The position numbers were made by a program, and so were the translations under genes. Positions 8,255 to 17,612 of a stretch of DNA of 64,000 nucleotides are shown piece by piece. The notes beneath the pieces are model-generated. The model made no database searches, had not been told where the DNA came from, and saw only the letters and a list, made by a program, of their open reading frames with translations. How positions within the stretch are numbered: position 1 is the stretch's first letter; the number at the start of each line of letters is the position of its first letter. The stretch comes from Caulobacter sp. (GTDB lineage: Bacteria; Pseudomonadota; Alphaproteobacteria; Caulobacterales; Caulobacteraceae), in NCBI GenBank assembly GCA_030645575.1, contig JAUSMJ010000029.1:1-64000 (forward strand), given 5' to 3'.

Positions 8255-9529
8255 CTACAGCTTCACCGGCTCCATCTTCGGGGTCAGCAGGTGGACCACG
8301 CCCAGGGCGACCAGATAGGCGCTGGCCGCGACGACGAAGATCGGCGTGTAGGTCCCGATCGTGTCCAGCACCCAGCCGGCGTAGCGGGCCATGGCCATGC
8401 CGCCGATGGCGCCGATCATGCCGCCGATGCCGATCACCGACCCCACGGCCGAGCGCGGGAAGACGTCACCCGGCAGGGTGTAGAGGTTGGCCGAAAAGCC
8501 CTGGTGCGCCGCCGTGGCCAGGCCGATGACGCCGACCGCGACCCACAGGTTGTCGGCCATGGCGGCGAAGCCCACGGGCACGGCGCAGACGGCGCAGATC
8601 AGCATGGCGGTCTTGCGCGCCGCGTTGAGGCTCAGGCCGCGCTTCATCAGGGTCGAGGACAGCCAGCCGCCGCCGACGCTGCCCATGTCCGACAGCAGAT
8701 AGATGGCGATCAGCGGCGGGCCGAAGGTCTTCAGGTCCAGGCCATGGCGCTTGCCGAGGAAGTCGGGCAGCCAGAACAGGAACATCCACCAGATCGGGTC
8801 GATCAGGAACTTGCCCAGGGCGTAGGCCCAGGTTTCCCGTTTGGTGAACAGCTTCAGCCAGCTGACCTTTTCGACCGGGTCGGCGGGATCCTGTTCGATA
8901 TGGGCCAGTTCCGCCGCCGTGACCTTGGCGTGCTCGCGCGGGCGGCGATAGACCAGCAGCCAGATCGGCAGCCAGATCAGCCCGGCCACGCCGGTGATGA
9001 TGAAGGCCATCTGCCAGCCCCAGGCCAGCACGATGCCCGGAATGATCAGCGGGGTGACGATGGCGCCGATGTTGGTGCCGGCGTTGAAGATACCGGTGGC
9101 GAAGGCGCGTTCCGTCTTGGGAAACCACTCGGTGACCGCCTTGATGCCGCCCGGGAAGCCGCCGCCTTCGCCCACGCCCAGCGCCATGCGGGCGAAGATG
9201 AAGCCGGTCAGGCCGCGCGCCCCGGCATGGGCGATATGGGCCAGCTGCCAGATCAGGAAGGCGATGCCGAAGCCCCAGCGGGCGCCCAGCCTGTCCATCA
9301 CCCGCCCGAAGGCCAGGTAGGCGACCGCGTAGGAGGCCTGGAAGAACAGGATCAGGTTGGCGTAGTCGGTCTCGTTCCAGCCGAACTCCTTGCTCAGGGT
9401 CGGTTTGAGCAGGCCGATCGTCTGGCGGTCGACATAGTTGATCACCATGGCGGCGAACAGCAGCCAGACCACGACCCAGCGGTAGTTTCCAACCCGCGCG
9501 GTCGGCGCGGCGACGGTCTCGGTGGTCAT
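8255..9529 (-). CDS. exuT: MFS hexuronate transporter (ExuT-like)
   Basis: The 424-residue protein has about twelve hydrophobic segments. Its start is typical of the anion:cation symporter branch of the MFS: RWVVVWLLFAAMVINYVDRQ. The loop motif GRVMDRLGARWGF and the ARMALGVGEGGGFPGGIKAV segment also match ExuT/GudP-like hexuronate permeases. The ATG at 9529 has GGGAGGG four bases upstream. It follows the hydratase gene by ten bases in the same direction, so they form an operon. In the pectin island it likely carries galacturonate or related uronates across the inner membrane. Confidence 0.85.
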   Translation of the reverse strand: MTTETVAAPTARVGNYRWVVVWLLFAAMVINYVDRQTIGLLKPTLSKEFGWNETDYANLILFFQASYAVAYLAFGRVMDRLGARWGFGIAFLIWQLAHIAHAGARGLTGFIFARMALGVGEGGGFPGGIKAVTEWFPKTERAFATGIFNAGTNIGAIVTPLIIPGIVLAWGWQMAFIITGVAGLIWLPIWLLVYRRPREHAKVTAAELAHIEQDPADPVEKVSWLKLFTKRETWAYALGKFLIDPIWWMFLFWLPDFLGKRHGLDLKTFGPPLIAIYLLSDMGSVGGGWLSSTLMKRGLSLNAARKTAMLICAVCAVPVGFAAMADNLWVAVGVIGLATAAHQGFSANLYTLPGDVFPRSAVGSVIGIGGMIGAIGGMAMARYAGWVLDTIGTYTPIFVVAASAYLVALGVVHLLTPKMEPVKL

Positions 9530-9539
9530 GGAACCCTCC

Positions 9540-10385
9540 CTAACGGGCGGCCGGTCTCGCGACCTCTGCGACGCAGAGAATCTCGCCGAACTCGCCGAAA
9601 CTGACGCGGGCCGTCTGGCCCGCCGTGATCTCATGAATGCCGGTCGCCGCGCCCGTCGTCACGTACTGACCGGCGGTCAGCGGACGGCCGCGCGCGGCGC
9701 AGTGGCCCAGCAGGAAGGCGAGGGCGGCGGCCGGGCCGCCCGGCGTCGAGGCCGCCGTGCCGGCCCCGACCGGGGCGTCGTCGATGAAGGTCTCGCAGGC
9801 CATCGACGCGTCGGCGCGGCCTCGCCAGCCGGGAATCTCCGGCCCCACCACCAGAGCGGCGTTGTTGCCGAAGTCGGACGCCACCACGGTCGAGCCCAGG
9901 TCGTTGATGGCCTTCAGCGGGCTGCCGGCGAACTCCACCCCGATATGCAGGCCGCCGACCAGCGCCAGGGCCTCGGCGACCGTCCAGTCGGTCTTGCTGG
10001 CGGGGGCGTCCAGGGCCAGGCGATAGACGAACTCGGCCTCGACGGCCGCGAAGCCTCCGGCGATGACCGGCAGCGCCACCGCCTCGCCCGGGCGCGGCGT
10101 GCGCAGGGCCTCGCGGAAGGTCGGGCCGGCGACTCGTTCTTCGCCCAGCCGCGCCTGGAGGTGTGGTGGCACTCGCCCGACCTTCCAGCCGGCGATGGCG
10201 TCGGGAAACAGGCCGATGGCCGCATCCTGGATCAGGTAGGCCTGGTCCAGGCTCGCCGGAATGGCGCCGGGAAAGGCGGGCAGGGCCCGGGCGGCGCGGC
10301 GGGCGTCGACAAAGGTCCGCGCGATCGTCGCGGGGTCGGCCGTCGATGCGGCCGGCGTCGTCGATGGCCTTGCCCCTGACGTCAC
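9540..10385 (-). CDS. 2-keto-4-pentenoate hydratase / FAH-superfamily enzyme
   Basis: The protein of about 280 residues has features of the MhpD/HpcG hydratase family: an N-terminal helical part (LDQAYLIQDAAIGLFPDAIAGWKVG), then the acid-rich metal site VEAEFVYRLALD and the C-terminal VTTGAATGIHEITAGQTARVSFGE. This family hydrates or decarboxylates 2-keto acids. I chose the GTG at 10,385 because GGGGGAGG lies nine bases upstream; an ATG at 10,409 is an alternative. It heads the operon with the hexuronate transporter and diverges from the second pectate lyase. Its role in uronate catabolism is inferred; the exact substrate is unknown. Confidence 0.78.
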   Translation of the reverse strand: MTSGARPSTTPAASTADPATIARTFVDARRAARALPAFPGAIPASLDQAYLIQDAAIGLFPDAIAGWKVGRVPPHLQARLGEERVAGPTFREALRTPRPGEAVALPVIAGGFAAVEAEFVYRLALDAPASKTDWTVAEALALVGGLHIGVEFAGSPLKAINDLGSTVVASDFGNNAALVVGPEIPGWRGRADASMACETFIDDAPVGAGTAASTPGGPAAALAFLLGHCAARGRPLTAGQYVTTGAATGIHEITAGQTARVSFGEFGEILCVAEVARPAAR

Positions 10386-10442
10386 GCCCCTTGTCCTCCC
10401 CCGTCGCATGGCCCCAGTTTCAGGGTCCGGATTGTGTCTAGA

Positions 10443-10456
10443 GGAAACCGGTGTCA
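10443..10456. promoter_or_regulatory. Half-conserved GGAAACC/GGTGTCA operator
   Basis: GGAAACCGGTGTCA keeps the GGTGTCA half of the palindrome seen perfectly at 1643-1656; the left half matches five of seven bases. It lies between the hydratase start (minus strand) and the second pectate lyase (plus strand), about 60 bases from each, where a shared regulator would act. Confidence 0.5.
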
Positions 10457-10515
10457 TTTTCAACGCCAAGCGGCGCGATGATCCTCGAATGCAGCCGGAC
10501 CAGGGAGTGAAGCCC

Positions 10516-11886
10516 ATGTTGCGACCCGTTATGATCGGCCTCGGCCTCAGTCTGTTGGCCGGCGGCGCGGCCCTGGCCCAGTGGCCATTCGGCAAGGCCG
10601 ATTCGCCGCCCGTGGCCGCCGCGCCGGCGCGACTCGCCTTCCCCGGAGCGCAAGGCTGGGCGGCCACGACGCCCGGCGGGCGCGGCGGCCGACTCATCCG
10701 CGTCACCACCCTGGCGGCCGCGGGGCCCGGATCCTTCCGCGAGGCGGTGGAGACCAGGGGGCCGCGCACGGTGGTGTTCGAGGTCGGCGGCGTCATCGAC
10801 CTGGGCGGCCAGACCCTGACCATCCGCGAGCCGTTTCTGACCATCGCCGGCCAGACCGCCCCCTCGCCGGGCGTGACCTTCATCAAGGGCGGCCTCGACA
10901 TCGCCACCCACGACGTCGTCGTGCGCCATATCCGCGTGCGGCCGGGCGAGGCGGGCTTTCCCAAGAAGAGCGGCCACGACTTCGATTCGATTTCCACCCA
11001 GGGGATCAGTTTCAACGTCATCGTCGATCACTGCACCCTGACCTGGGGCACGGACGAGAACCTGTCGGCCTCCGGCCCGCGTTTCGTCGGCAAGACGCCG
11101 CAGGAGTGGCGCGCGGGCACCTCGCGCAACATCACCTTCTCGCAGAACATCATCGCCGAGAGCCTGCGCAATTCGACCCACGGCAAGATCGAGCACTCCA
11201 AGGGCACCCTGATCCACGACAACGTCACGGGCGTGCTGATCTGGGGCAACCTCTACGCCCACAACTACGAGCGCAATCCGATGCTCAAGGGCGGCGTCTG
11301 GGCGGCGATCGTCAACAACCTGATCTTCAATCCCGGCCAGCGGGCGATCCACTACAACCTGATGGCCGAGGAATGGGGGACCAGCCCCTGGCAGGTCGGC
11401 CGGCTGGCGGTCGTGGGCAACGTGCTGCGGGCCGGTCAGGACACGCCGGAGGGCCTGCCCCTGATGATGCTCGGCGGCTATGGCGACGTCGAATATTTTG
11501 GCCGCGACAACATCGCCGTGGATCGCTGGGGCGCGCCGCTGCCGATGTTCGGCCGCTACACCACCACGCCGGCGAAGATCATCATGCTCAACAAGGCCCC
11601 GTTCTGGCCGGCGGGCCTCACCGCCATTCCGGCCGAACAGGTCCAGCAGTGGGTGCTTCAGAACGCCGGCGCCCGGCCGTGGGATCGCGACGCCAACGAC
11701 GTGCAGCTGATCAGCGACGTCGCCGAGGGACGGGGCGAGATCATCGACTCCGAGAATGACCTGCACGGCTATCCGGCGCACGCCCCGACCAGCCGGCCGT
11801 TCGTCGAGGCCGACTGGAACCTCGAGGACATGACGCCGAAGCGTGCGGACGTGCTCGACGCCGGGGCCAAGGCCAGGGGGACCTGA
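10516..11886 (+). CDS. Second secreted pectate lyase (PL1-like)
   Basis: The 456-residue protein starts with a signal peptide (MLRPVMIGLGLSLLAGGAALAQ) after GGGAG. The mature part opens AFPGAQGWAATTPGGRGG and continues through GPGSFREAVE, TVVFEVGGVIDL, LTIAGQTAPSPGVT and VIVDHCTLTWGTDENLS, the same beta-helix architecture as the lyase at 151-1491. It lacks that protein's C-terminal calcium-loop repeats. The two are clear paralogues that have diverged well beyond a recent duplication. An upstream in-frame ATG at 10,489 would give a poorer signal peptide. It is probably induced by pectin through the operator at 10,443. Confidence 0.87.
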   Translation: MLRPVMIGLGLSLLAGGAALAQWPFGKADSPPVAAAPARLAFPGAQGWAATTPGGRGGRLIRVTTLAAAGPGSFREAVETRGPRTVVFEVGGVIDLGGQTLTIREPFLTIAGQTAPSPGVTFIKGGLDIATHDVVVRHIRVRPGEAGFPKKSGHDFDSISTQGISFNVIVDHCTLTWGTDENLSASGPRFVGKTPQEWRAGTSRNITFSQNIIAESLRNSTHGKIEHSKGTLIHDNVTGVLIWGNLYAHNYERNPMLKGGVWAAIVNNLIFNPGQRAIHYNLMAEEWGTSPWQVGRLAVVGNVLRAGQDTPEGLPLMMLGGYGDVEYFGRDNIAVDRWGAPLPMFGRYTTTPAKIIMLNKAPFWPAGLTAIPAEQVQQWVLQNAGARPWDRDANDVQLISDVAEGRGEIIDSENDLHGYPAHAPTSRPFVEADWNLEDMTPKRADVLDAGAKARGT

Positions 11887-11905
11887 ACGGCCGCCCCGGG
11901 GCTCC

Positions 11906-13453
11906 CTACGTCCCCGGCTGCACGTACGGCACGCGGGCGAACAGCGCCCGCTCGGCGCCGCGCGGATCATCCTCCATCCGGGGCGGGCCGTCGAAGATCA
12001 TCGTCTGGCGGCGGGGCAGGGTGTAGGCCGCCCACCCCGGATCGCCGGTCCGGGCGAAGGCGATGAAGGCGTCCTGCATCGCCCGCGACACCGCCCGGGC
12101 GTCCTCCGCCGTTCCGGTGATCGAGCCCGGCGCGTCCAGGGTCCCGAACACCAGCGGGATGTCGAGCATGTGCGGCGAGCCCCATTTGCCGCCGTCCTTC
12201 GGGCTCTTCCAGTCCAGCTGGTAGACGAAGGCCGGCGCGCCCTGGGCGGCCCGGGCCTCCGCCTCGATCACGGCCGCCCGCCAGGAGCGCGAGGCGGTGC
12301 TGGCGGCGAAGAACACCTCGCTGGGCGACCAGGCCGGATAGAGCCGCCGATACTCGGCCACGACCGTTTCCGGGCTGATGTCCACCCGCAACTCCGGCGC
12401 CAGCCGGGCCGGCAGCGCGTCCCAGGTCAGGCGATGATTGCGCGGATCAGCGCCAAGGAAGGCGCGCGTCTCGTCATGGGTGTTGCCGATGATCATCGGG
12501 ATGCCCGCCGACTGGTCCGGCGCGTCGGGCCAGAACGGGTGGCGCGTCAGGCTCCGGTCGTCGAGCACCGGCCCGAAATAGAGCCCGCCCGACGGCAGGA
12601 TCGGGTCCTTCACCGCCATCGCCTCGACCAGCCGCGCGGCGGGCAGGGCGGCCAGGTCGCCGACCCGGTCCTGCGCCAGCCCCAGCGCCTCGAGAAAGGC
12701 TTCGGTCCGCCGCCGGGCGTTCAGCGGCCCCGACGCGGTGACCTGCTGGCCGCTCATGGTCGCGGCGCGGTGGAACAGGCCCTTCGCCGCCGGCATGGCC
12801 ATCAGGGTGGCGATCTTGGCCCCGCCGCCGGACTGGCCAAACAGCATGACCCGGCCCGGGTCCCCGCCGAACGCGGCGATGTTGTCGCGCACCCATTGAA
12901 GCCCCAGCACCAGGTCCAGCTGGCCGGCGTTGCCGGAGTCGGCCCAGCGCGGATCGCCGAACCGGCCCAGCGACAGATAGCCGAACGGCCCGAGCCGGTG
13001 GTTCAGCGTCACCACCACCACGTCGCCGCGCGTCGCCAGCCGCGTTCCGTCGTAGAGCGGACTGGATCCCGACCCGGCGCCGTAGGCGCCGCCGTGGATA
13101 TAGACCATCACCGGCCGCCGGGCCGCGTCGGCGCCGGGGGTCCAGACATTGAGGAACAGGCAGTCTTCGGAGGTCGGCGTCTCGTCGCCCCGCTGCGGCG
13201 AGCCCGGGCCGAAGGCGACGGCGTCGCGGACCCCGGACCAGGGCGTCGGCGGAACCGGCGGCTGGAACCGCCGCGGCCCGGTGTCGGCGCCATATCGCAG
13301 ACCCCGGAACACCAGCAGGCCGCTCTCGCACCGGCCGCGCACCGCGCCGGCCGTGGTGCGGACCACCGGCCCAAAGGGCGGCGCGGCGACGGCGGGGCCC
13401 GCCGCCATCGCGGCGGCCAGCGCCAGCACCGCGTCTCGTCGAGAAATCCGCAT
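11906..13453 (-). CDS. Secreted type-B carboxylesterase
   Basis: The 515-residue protein has a Tat-like signal ([23 protein letters not shown]) and the carboxylesterase type-B layout. Visible motifs are [27 protein letters not shown], the oxyanion hole [10 protein letters not shown] and the nucleophile elbow [17 protein letters not shown] and [12 protein letters not shown], toward the C-terminus, contribute the acid and histidine region. A start at 13,480 is possible but would place the operator at 13,466 inside the gene. Given the operator and the neighbouring lyase, it may remove acetyl, methyl or feruloyl groups from pectin; the actual ester is not shown by the sequence. Confidence 0.85.
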   Translation of the reverse strand: MRISRRDAVLALAAAMAAGPAVAAPPFGPVVRTTAGAVRGRCESGLLVFRGLRYGADTGPRRFQPPVPPTPWSGVRDAVAFGPGSPQRGDETPTSEDCLFLNVWTPGADAARRPVMVYIHGGAYGAGSGSSPLYDGTRLATRGDVVVVTLNHRLGPFGYLSLGRFGDPRWADSGNAGQLDLVLGLQWVRDNIAAFGGDPGRVMLFGQSGGGAKIATLMAMPAAKGLFHRAATMSGQQVTASGPLNARRRTEAFLEALGLAQDRVGDLAALPAARLVEAMAVKDPILPSGGLYFGPVLDDRSLTRHPFWPDAPDQSAGIPMIIGNTHDETRAFLGADPRNHRLTWDALPARLAPELRVDISPETVVAEYRRLYPAWSPSEVFFAASTASRSWRAAVIEAEARAAQGAPAFVYQLDWKSPKDGGKWGSPHMLDIPLVFGTLDAPGSITGTAEDARAVSRAMQDAFIAFARTGDPGWAAYTLPRRQTMIFDGPPRMEDDPRGAERALFARVPYVQPGT

Positions 13454-13465
13454 CCGCCACCATCC

Positions 13466-13479
13466 TGACACCGGTGACA
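13466..13479. promoter_or_regulatory. TGACACC/GGTGACA operator upstream of the carboxylesterase
   Basis: TGACACCGGTGACA has one mismatch to the perfect palindrome at 1643. It lies 13 bases upstream of the esterase start, so a bound protein would block transcription or elongation directly. It places the esterase in the same regulon as the lyases. Confidence 0.6.
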
Positions 13480-13595
13480 TAACCCGCCGGAAGCCGATGG
13501 TGAAGCCCGGCCGCCGCCATCCCGATGGTCACGGCCGAGGCCCCCGCCCGATAGCGCTGGAGGCCCGGCCCGGGCGCTGTTAGAAGCCCGCCAAC

Positions 13596-13685
13596 GGACG
13601 GGTGGCCGAGTGGTTTAAGGCAGCGGTCTTGAAAACCGCCGTGGGTGCGAGCCCACCGTGGGTTCGAATCCCACCCCGTCCGCCA
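13596..13685 (+). tRNA. tRNA-Ser (anticodon UGA)
   Basis: A 90-base cloverleaf is visible with encoded CCA. The acceptor arm GGACGGG pairs with CCCGTCC, followed by discriminator G and CCA. The anticodon loop CTTGAAA gives UGA, reading UCA/UCG serine codons. The long variable arm (GTGGGTGCGAGCCCAC) is the class II feature of serine tRNAs, and the T loop is GGGTTCGAATCCC. It stands alone between the esterase and an AraC gene. Confidence 0.97.
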
Positions 13686-13763
13686 TTCCGCGTCAGCCCC
13701 AAGGCCTGGACGATTGACGGACGCTGTTCGAACAGCTTCCGCTTCCGGCCCGGCGGCGGCTGT

Positions 13764-14678
13764 TCACGCGCTTGACCCGCTCCGTCGGTAGACGGCCGGC
13801 GAAACCCCGAGACGGCGTTTGAAGGCGCGCGAAAAGGATACTTCGGACCCATACCCGACCCTCTCCGCCACCTCGGGCAGTGACAGGCGCGTGCGCAGAA
13901 GCAGGTCGCGCCCGACAATGATCCTCCAGGTCGAAAGGTATTCGATCGGCGAAACGGCGACCGTTTCCTTGAACGCCTTCGACAAGGCGGAGCGTGACAT
14001 GCCCGCGCTCCGGGCAAGGCTCGGCAGATCAAGGGACGCGGCGTAGTCCGAATGGATGTGAGAAACCGCCTTGGCGAGCCGGGCGTCGGCGAGGGCGCGC
14101 AGAAAGCCGCTGTCGGCGCCATTGTCGCGGTAGTGCTCCCGGATGATCCGCACCAGCAGCGCCTCGGCATGCCGATCAACGATCAGCTGGAACCCCGGCT
14201 CCGCGTCCGCCAGTTCGAGAATGATCTGGTCCAGCAAGACAAACAGCGAGGATTGCTGGCGACCGCGCGCGGAACGGAGATGGACGAAGTCGGGCAGGCC
14301 GTCGAACAGCGGGTGGGCGACCTCGCTGCTGTAGGCGAAATGGCCGCAGATGATCCGCGCCGGGCGCTGGCCAGTCGAAAACAACGGTTCCGGGTCGGCA
14401 AGGGATTTCATGAGCGCCTCGCCCGAAACCGGGGGCCGTCCTGGCGTGTCGGTCAGCACATGCGCCGCGCCGCGCGGGAAGAGAAGGACCTCGCCGGTCC
14501 GCACCTCGCGGGTTTCTCCCCGATATTCCAGGACGCAGGAGCCGCCCGTGACCGCGTGAAACTGCGCGAAGGCCTTGCCGCCCATCGCGATCGCGAAGGG
14601 CGCGTGAAACTCGCGCTCGAAATAGACGCAGGCTTCGAGCTGCACACGCTTCATGACCTCGCTGAGGGGGTCGGTCAT
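13764..14678 (-). CDS. AraC-family transcriptional regulator with cupin sensor domain
   Basis: The 304-residue regulator has an N-terminal cupin (residues about 10-185; GGSCVLEYRGETREVRTGEVLLFPRG) of the AraC_binding/cupin_6 type. The C-terminal pair of helix-turn-helix motifs reads LDLPSLARSAGMSRSALSKAF and LSLPEVAERVGYGSEVSFSRAF, ending with the family sequence LGVSPAVYRR. It is divergent from a secreted cupin protein with 173 bases between, so it likely controls that gene. The effector is unknown. Confidence 0.88.
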   Translation of the reverse strand: MTDPLSEVMKRVQLEACVYFEREFHAPFAIAMGGKAFAQFHAVTGGSCVLEYRGETREVRTGEVLLFPRGAAHVLTDTPGRPPVSGEALMKSLADPEPLFSTGQRPARIICGHFAYSSEVAHPLFDGLPDFVHLRSARGRQQSSLFVLLDQIILELADAEPGFQLIVDRHAEALLVRIIREHYRDNGADSGFLRALADARLAKAVSHIHSDYAASLDLPSLARSAGMSRSALSKAFKETVAVSPIEYLSTWRIIVGRDLLLRTRLSLPEVAERVGYGSEVSFSRAFKRRLGVSPAVYRRSGSSA

Positions 14679-14851
14679 CGTCGGCTCCCAAGGATCGAAC
14701 CATCGAGGTCCGGCATGGAGCCAAACGCATTCAGAATCCAGCTGGAACGGATTTGAAAAGACGATCGGTATGGTTTCCTGGCATCTGGATCATGTGTTTT
14801 CGGCGGCCCGCTGGGCATGTTGTGCGGACAGCAATCAAGGGAACTGCACAC

Positions 14852-15292
14852 ATGAAAATGAAATCTCTGGTCCTGTCGGCGCTCGTCGCGATGCCTTTGG
14901 TCGCGGGGGCCGCGCTGGCCGCGGAACCTTTCGACCCGAGCAAACCGGCGGTGGTTCAGCATGAATCGCTGTCCTACTTCGCGCTGAACGAGGCCATAAG
15001 CATGGCCGACGCCTACGGCGCGCTTGCCGATGGCGCGCATGGCTCCTTTGGCAAGTTTCCGGCGCATTTCGACGCCGGGCCTCATACCCACACCGGCGCC
15101 TATCACGGCGTGGTCATCAAAGGCGTGATGACCAACCCGTTCGGCAACGAGACCAATCCGCCGCGTATGGGGCCGGGTTCCTATTGGTACGTTCCCGCGG
15201 GCATGGCGCACTCCACCGCCTGCGTGTCGGACGAACCTTGTGAATTCTACTTCTATGCGGATTCCGGGTTCGATTTTCACCCGACGAAGTAG
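14852..15292 (+). CDS. Secreted cupin-domain protein (DUF4437-like)
   Basis: The 146-residue protein starts with a signal peptide (MKMKSLVLSALVAMPLVAGAALA) after AAGGGA. The mature part shows a cupin-like metal motif HFDAGPHTHTGAYHGVVIKG, followed by GPGSYWYVPAGMAHSTAC and a second strand with EFYFYADSGFDF. Small periplasmic cupins of this type are often described as DUF4437 proteins of unknown function. It is divergent from an AraC regulator that itself bears a cupin sensor. The catalytic role, if any, cannot be assigned. Confidence 0.75.
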   Translation: MKMKSLVLSALVAMPLVAGAALAAEPFDPSKPAVVQHESLSYFALNEAISMADAYGALADGAHGSFGKFPAHFDAGPHTHTGAYHGVVIKGVMTNPFGNETNPPRMGPGSYWYVPAGMAHSTACVSDEPCEFYFYADSGFDFHPTK

Positions 15293-15341
15293 TGAGGGGC
15301 GGCGTGGCCTCGGCCGCGCCGCCGAAATCCGCGTCAGCCGG

Positions 15342-16400
15342 TCATTCCTTCGGGTCCCCGGGATAGGCGTGGCGAACACCGGCGGGGTCCTCGATGCGCA
15401 GGGGGCCGCCGGGCTCGCCGGTCAGGTAGCCGGGGCCGATCGGCGCCTTGCCGTGGCCATCGGGGATGTCGAGGATGTAGGTCGGCTGGCACAGGCCCGA
15501 CAGGTCGCCGCGCAGGGCCCGCATCAGGGCCTGGCCCTGCGCGATCGGCACGCGGAAGTGGCCGGTGCCGGGCGCCAGGTCGCCCTGGTGCAGATAGTAG
15601 GGCTTGATCCGCGTCTCGACGAAGGCCCGCATCAACGCGCCCAGGGTGGCGGCGTCGTCATTGACCCCGCGCAGCAGCACCGTCTGGCTGACCATCGGCA
15701 GGCCGGCGTCGATGATCTTCGCGCAGGCGGCCCGGGCCTCGACCGTCAGCTCGCGCGGATGGTTGGCGTGCAGGGCGACATAGACGGCCTTGGTCGGGCT
15801 CTTCAGCGCCGCGACCAGGTCGTCGGTTACCGTCTCGGGGGCGACCACGGGCACGCGGCTGTGAAAGCGCACGACCCGCACGTGATCGATGGCCTCCAGC
15901 CGCGCCATGACCTCGCGCAGGCGGCGGGGCGACAGCACCAGCGGGTCGCCGCCGGTCAGGATCACCTCCCAGATGGCCGGGGTCGCGGCGATATAGGCCA
16001 GGGCCGCGTCGAGCCGCGCCGGGGTCAGGGTTCCCGCGCCATCGGGCCCGACCACCTCGCGCCGGAAGCAGAACCGGCAATAGACCGCGCAGGTGTGGGT
16101 CAGCTTCAGCAGGGCCCGGTCGGGATAGCGATGGACGATCCCCTCGACCGGGCTGTGGGCCTCGTCGCCGACGGGATCGGCCGACTCGATCGGCAGGGCG
16201 TCCAGCTCGGCGCGGTCGGGGACGAACTGGCGGGCGATGGGGTCGGCCGGGTCGCTCGCGTCGACCAGGGCGGTCATCGCCGGGGTGATGGCCACGGCGT
16301 AGCGCGCCGCCACGGCCTCGAGCGACGGGAGGCGATCGGCGGGCAGCAGGCCGGCGTCGGCCAGCGCCTCGAGCGTGCGTAGGGTCGGGGTCTCGCTCAT
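15342..16400 (-). CDS. epmB: EF-P lysine 2,3-aminomutase (radical SAM)
   Basis: The 352-residue radical SAM enzyme carries the iron-sulfur motif CxxxCxxC (C104, C108, C111 in THTCAVYCRFCFRR). KamA-family blocks follow: EVILTGGDPLVLSPRRL, RFHSRVPVVAPE and ALHANHPREL. At about 350 residues it matches the short EpmB type rather than catabolic lysine aminomutases. It converts (S)-alpha-lysine to (R)-beta-lysine for EF-P modification. Its ATG overlaps the epmA stop (ATGA), and efp lies divergent just beyond, completing the pathway in three adjacent genes. Confidence 0.88.
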   Translation of the reverse strand: MSETPTLRTLEALADAGLLPADRLPSLEAVAARYAVAITPAMTALVDASDPADPIARQFVPDRAELDALPIESADPVGDEAHSPVEGIVHRYPDRALLKLTHTCAVYCRFCFRREVVGPDGAGTLTPARLDAALAYIAATPAIWEVILTGGDPLVLSPRRLREVMARLEAIDHVRVVRFHSRVPVVAPETVTDDLVAALKSPTKAVYVALHANHPRELTVEARAACAKIIDAGLPMVSQTVLLRGVNDDAATLGALMRAFVETRIKPYYLHQGDLAPGTGHFRVPIAQGQALMRALRGDLSGLCQPTYILDIPDGHGKAPIGPGYLTGEPGGPLRIEDPAGVRHAYPGDPKE

Positions 16401-17446
16401 GACGCCACCGGAACCCACAGCACCTGGTCGATCCGCGTCGCGCCGGTCGCCAGCATCGCCAGCCGGTCGAAGCCGAGCGCCGCGCCGGCGGCGTCGGGCA
16501 TCGCGCCGAGCGCGGCCAGGAAGTCCTCGTCGATCGGATAGCGCTCGCCGTGGACGCGGGCCTTCTCGTCCATCTCCGCCTCGAAGCGGCGGCGCTGTTC
16601 GACCGGGTCGGTCAGTTCGCCGAAGGCGTTGGCCAGCTCGACGCCGCAGGCATAGAGCTCGAACCGTTCGGCCACGCGCGGATCGTGCGCCGTCGGTCGC
16701 GCCAGGGCCGCCTCGGCGACCGGGTATTCGCACAGGATGGCGGCGCGGCCGACGCCGAGGTTCGGCTCGACCTTCTCGACCATCACCCGGCTGAAGACGT
16801 CGGCCCAGGTGTCGTCGGCGGCGACGCGGATGCCCGCCGCGCGCGCCGCGCAGGCCAGCGCGTCCCGGTCCGTCGAACCGTCGGCGGCGACGCTGGCCAG
16901 CAGGTCGATCCCGGCGAAGCGATCATAGGCCTCCGCCACCGTGATCCGTTCCGGCGTCGCGAAGGGGTCGACCTCCAGCCCGCGGAAGCGAAAGCGCGCC
17001 GTGCCGGCCGTCTCCGCCGCCAGGGCCAGGATCGCCGCGCAGTCGTCCATCAGGGTCTCGTAGGGCGCCGCGGTCCGATACCACTCCAGCAGGGTGAACT
17101 CGGGATGGTGCAGGGGCCCGCGCTCGCGGTTGCGCCAGACCCGGGCGAACTCGAAGATCTTCTCCTCCCCCGCCGCCAGCAGCTTCTTGCACGCGAATTC
17201 CGGCGAGGTGTGCAGGTAGAAGGCCCTGCGCTCACCCGTCAGGCTCAGGGCCTCGGTGGCGAAGGCGTGCAGATGGGCCTCGTTGCCGGGCGAGACCTGC
17301 AGGCAGGCGGCCTCGGTCTCGACGAACCCCTGGCCCTCGAACCAGCGCCGCAGCGCCGCCTTGACGCGGTTGCGGGCCAGCAGGAACGGCCGCCGGTCGG
17401 CATGGACGTCCGCGCGCCACCAGGGGGTCGGAAGGGGGCTGGTCAA
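16397..17446 (-). CDS. epmA: EF-P lysine lysyltransferase (GenX/PoxA/EpmA)
   Basis: The protein of about 349 residues is a class II lysyl-tRNA-synthetase core without the anticodon-binding domain. Motif 1 region reads [13 protein letters not shown], motif 2 reads [26 protein letters not shown], and motif 3 reads [12 protein letters not shown]. This is the EpmA type that attaches beta-lysine to a conserved lysine of EF-P. The start is uncertain: a TTG at 17,446 gives [10 protein letters not shown] and fits relatives, and a GTG at 17,458 is close by. It overlaps epmB by four bases and diverges from efp. Confidence 0.88.
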   Translation of the reverse strand: MTSPLPTPWWRADVHADRRPFLLARNRVKAALRRWFEGQGFVETEAACLQVSPGNEAHLHAFATEALSLTGERRAFYLHTSPEFACKKLLAAGEEKIFEFARVWRNRERGPLHHPEFTLLEWYRTAAPYETLMDDCAAILALAAETAGTARFRFRGLEVDPFATPERITVAEAYDRFAGIDLLASVAADGSTDRDALACAARAAGIRVAADDTWADVFSRVMVEKVEPNLGVGRAAILCEYPVAEAALARPTAHDPRVAERFELYACGVELANAFGELTDPVEQRRRFEAEMDEKARVHGERYPIDEDFLAALGAMPDAAGAALGFDRLAMLATGATRIDQVLWVPVAS

Positions 17447-17612
17447 GGTCGGCGCCACCGGGTCAGACGCCTGCGTCGGCGAGACGCCAGGCGGGATGAA
17501 GCGAGAACTACTGGAGATTTTGGCTCGGGACGCTATGGAGCGGGGGAACATATTCTTCCAGCACAATCGTGGCCGCCTCCGGGGCCGCCACCGAACTTCA
17601 GGGACGCATCAC

